A model generated the notes under the pieces. It saw nothing but the letters and a program-made list of their open reading frames with translations, had not been told where the DNA came from and searched no databases. Of a stretch of DNA of 23,370 nt, positions 22,713 through 23,370 are shown one piece after another. Both the position numbers and the translations under genes were made by a program. Source of the stretch: Cyclobacteriaceae bacterium (lineage in GTDB: Bacteria > Bacteroidota > Bacteroidia > Cytophagales > Cyclobacteriaceae); the NCBI GenBank assembly GCA_021648745.1, contig JAKISE010000046.1, positions 1 through 23,370 on the forward strand. The letters run 5' to 3'. Within the stretch, counting starts at the first letter, position 1; every line of letters starts with the position of its first letter.

Positions 22713-22817
22713 TAAGATTTAAAGACTTAAGACATAAGGTAAAAAAAGACACAAGACCTGAAAATTAAGTAAATTAAGTCTTGTGTCTTTTGTCTAATAA
22801 TCTTAGGTCTTAAGATT
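22713..22817. repeat. Heptad-periodic intergenic tract, inverted at its centre
   Basis: From 22713 the sequence reads in 7-base units: TAAGATT, TAAAGAC, TTAAGAC, ATAAGGT, AAAAAAA, GACACAA and so on. The same phase reaches GTGTCTT, TTGTCTA, TAGGTCT and TAAGATT on the right. The first and last TAAGATT units are exactly 98 bases (14 units) apart. The left half resembles TTAAGAC and the right half its reverse complement, so the tract is a degenerate inverted heptad array filling the gap between the nucleotidyltransferase and trxA. Confidence 0.5.
22744..22791 (-). terminator. Rho-independent terminator of trxA
   Basis: AAAAGACACAAGAC (22744-22757) and GTCTTGTGTCTTTT (22778-22791) are perfect 14-base inverted repeats around a 20-base loop. 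Read on the minus strand the stem is followed by a run of T, as expected for a terminator of the minus-strand trxA gene. A smaller hairpin (22799-22805 with 22811-22817) overlaps the trxA stop codon. Confidence 0.75.
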
Positions 22818-23133
22818 ATAATTGAGCGTCAAGCTTACCAGCTAAAACAGCCTTAGGTACGGCTCCAATTTGCTTATCAACAATTTCACCGTTTTTAAAA
22901 ATTAATAAAGTAGGGATACTTCTAATGCCAAATTCAGCAGAAGTTGAAGGGTTCTCATCTACATTTACTTTAGCAATAACGGCTTTTCCATCGTAGTCTG
23001 CAGCTAGTTCTTTAACAATGGGTCCTATCATTTTGCAAGGTCCACACCATTCTGCCCAAAAATCGACCAAAACAGGCTTGTCTGTATCTAAAACTTCTTT
23101 AAAGTTAGCATCTGTTATAATTTGTGCTTCCAT
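22816..23133 (-). CDS. trxA: Thioredoxin
   Basis: A 105-residue cytoplasmic thioredoxin. The redox motif is WCGPC with Cys30 and Cys33, preceded by VLVDFWAEWC. The cis-Pro74 lies in RSIPTLLIFKNGE, the conserved acidic residue is in the VDFWA strand, and the length is that of standard TrxA proteins. It reduces disulfides in cytoplasmic enzymes such as ribonucleotide reductase. It has its own promoter element and its own terminator, so it is probably monocistronic. No thioredoxin reductase gene is visible. The start is unambiguous: the ATG at 23131-23133 gives the canonical N-terminus. Confidence 0.97.
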   Translation of the reverse strand: MEAQIITDANFKEVLDTDKPVLVDFWAEWCGPCKMIGPIVKELAADYDGKAVIAKVNVDENPSTSAEFGIRSIPTLLIFKNGEIVDKQIGAVPKAVLAGKLDAQL

Positions 23134-23170
23134 TATGTATGTATTAATATTAATTTGTTTCTGTTGAACG

Positions 23171-23178
23171 CAAATATA
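23171..23178 (-). promoter_or_regulatory. -7 promoter element of trxA
   Basis: Read on the minus strand this is TATATTTG, a full match to TAnnTTTG, about 37 bases before the ATG, predicting a leader of about 30 bases. A TTG occurs only 14 bases upstream of it, shorter than the usual 19-21, so the -33 half is uncertain. Confidence 0.55.
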
Positions 23179-23370
23179 TTACAAATAATTCCCAACGATT
23201 GTAATATTAATAAGTAAAGAGGTTGGTTTTTTGTTGATACTCTTAACCTGAGTTCGGGATAAGGAATAGCTGCCAGAAAATAAAATAGTAGGTGAGCTTT
23301 TTAATATAAAAAGCAAAGATATAATGGATTATTTCAAGATTTTTATATTCAAAAGATTGCCTGCTAGATA
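23179..23370. other. Right-edge intergenic stretch with a possible start of a plus-strand gene
   Basis: No complete gene is present. An ATG at 23324 opens a plus-strand frame of 15 codons that runs off the window (MDYFKIFIFKRLPAR), too short to judge. On the minus strand 23313-23320 reads TATCTTTG, a match to the -7 element, but no minus-strand frame follows before trxA. A weak AT-rich hairpin lies at 23296-23314. I cannot assign a function to this stretch. Confidence 0.25.

Overview
The window is a chromosomal segment of a member of the Bacteroidota, most likely a marine or environmental Cytophagales-type bacterium (phylum well supported, lower rank inferred). The evidence is a SusC/SusD pair, the NagB/PIG-L fusion typical of this phylum, secreted proteins whose signal peptides end in ...AQ, AT-rich intergenic DNA without obvious Shine-Dalgarno boxes, and several copies of the Bacteroidota -7 promoter element TAnnTTTG. 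No rRNA, tRNA, CRISPR array, transposase or phage gene was seen.

Left part (1-5376): the 3' end of a SusC-type outer-membrane transporter, its SusD-like lipoprotein partner and a strong terminator, then a glucosamine-6-phosphate deaminase fused to a PIG-L deacetylase, followed closely by MurNAc-6-phosphate etherase (murQ). Together these suggest uptake and breakdown of amino sugars such as GlcNAc or MurNAc from peptidoglycan or chitin. Next come guaA, whose -7 element sits so close to the ATG that the mRNA may be leaderless, a secreted TPR plus periplasmic-binding-fold protein, and a secreted probable beta-barrel protein.

Middle part (9902-18028): imidazolonepropionase (hutI), a DUF983 zinc-ribbon membrane protein and a lipoprotein form a tight run. 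A terminator follows, then a second, paralogous lipoprotein. A PaaN-type aldehyde dehydrogenase is followed after 14 bases by a large secreted protein with about 14 WD40 repeats, a beta-sandwich region and a C-terminal caspase-like protease with an intact His/Cys dyad.

Right part (18093-21770): a likely copper-acquisition cluster. It holds a small Cys-containing membrane-anchored protein, a Met/His-rich YtkA/FixH-like lipoprotein, and a TonB-dependent receptor with the CxxxM and HxM motifs of the OprC copper receptor. The first two genes are separated by an unusual interval of about 370 bases with nested inverted repeats and a minus-strand coding remnant.

Convergent to this cluster are a sugar nucleotidyltransferase and thioredoxin on the minus strand. 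A bidirectional terminator lies inside the last codons of the nucleotidyltransferase. The thioredoxin terminator is built from a degenerate 7-base-periodic repeat tract.

Most interesting items: the copper receptor cluster, the secreted WD40-caspase, the structured interval 18470-18843, and the heptad-periodic intergenic tracts.
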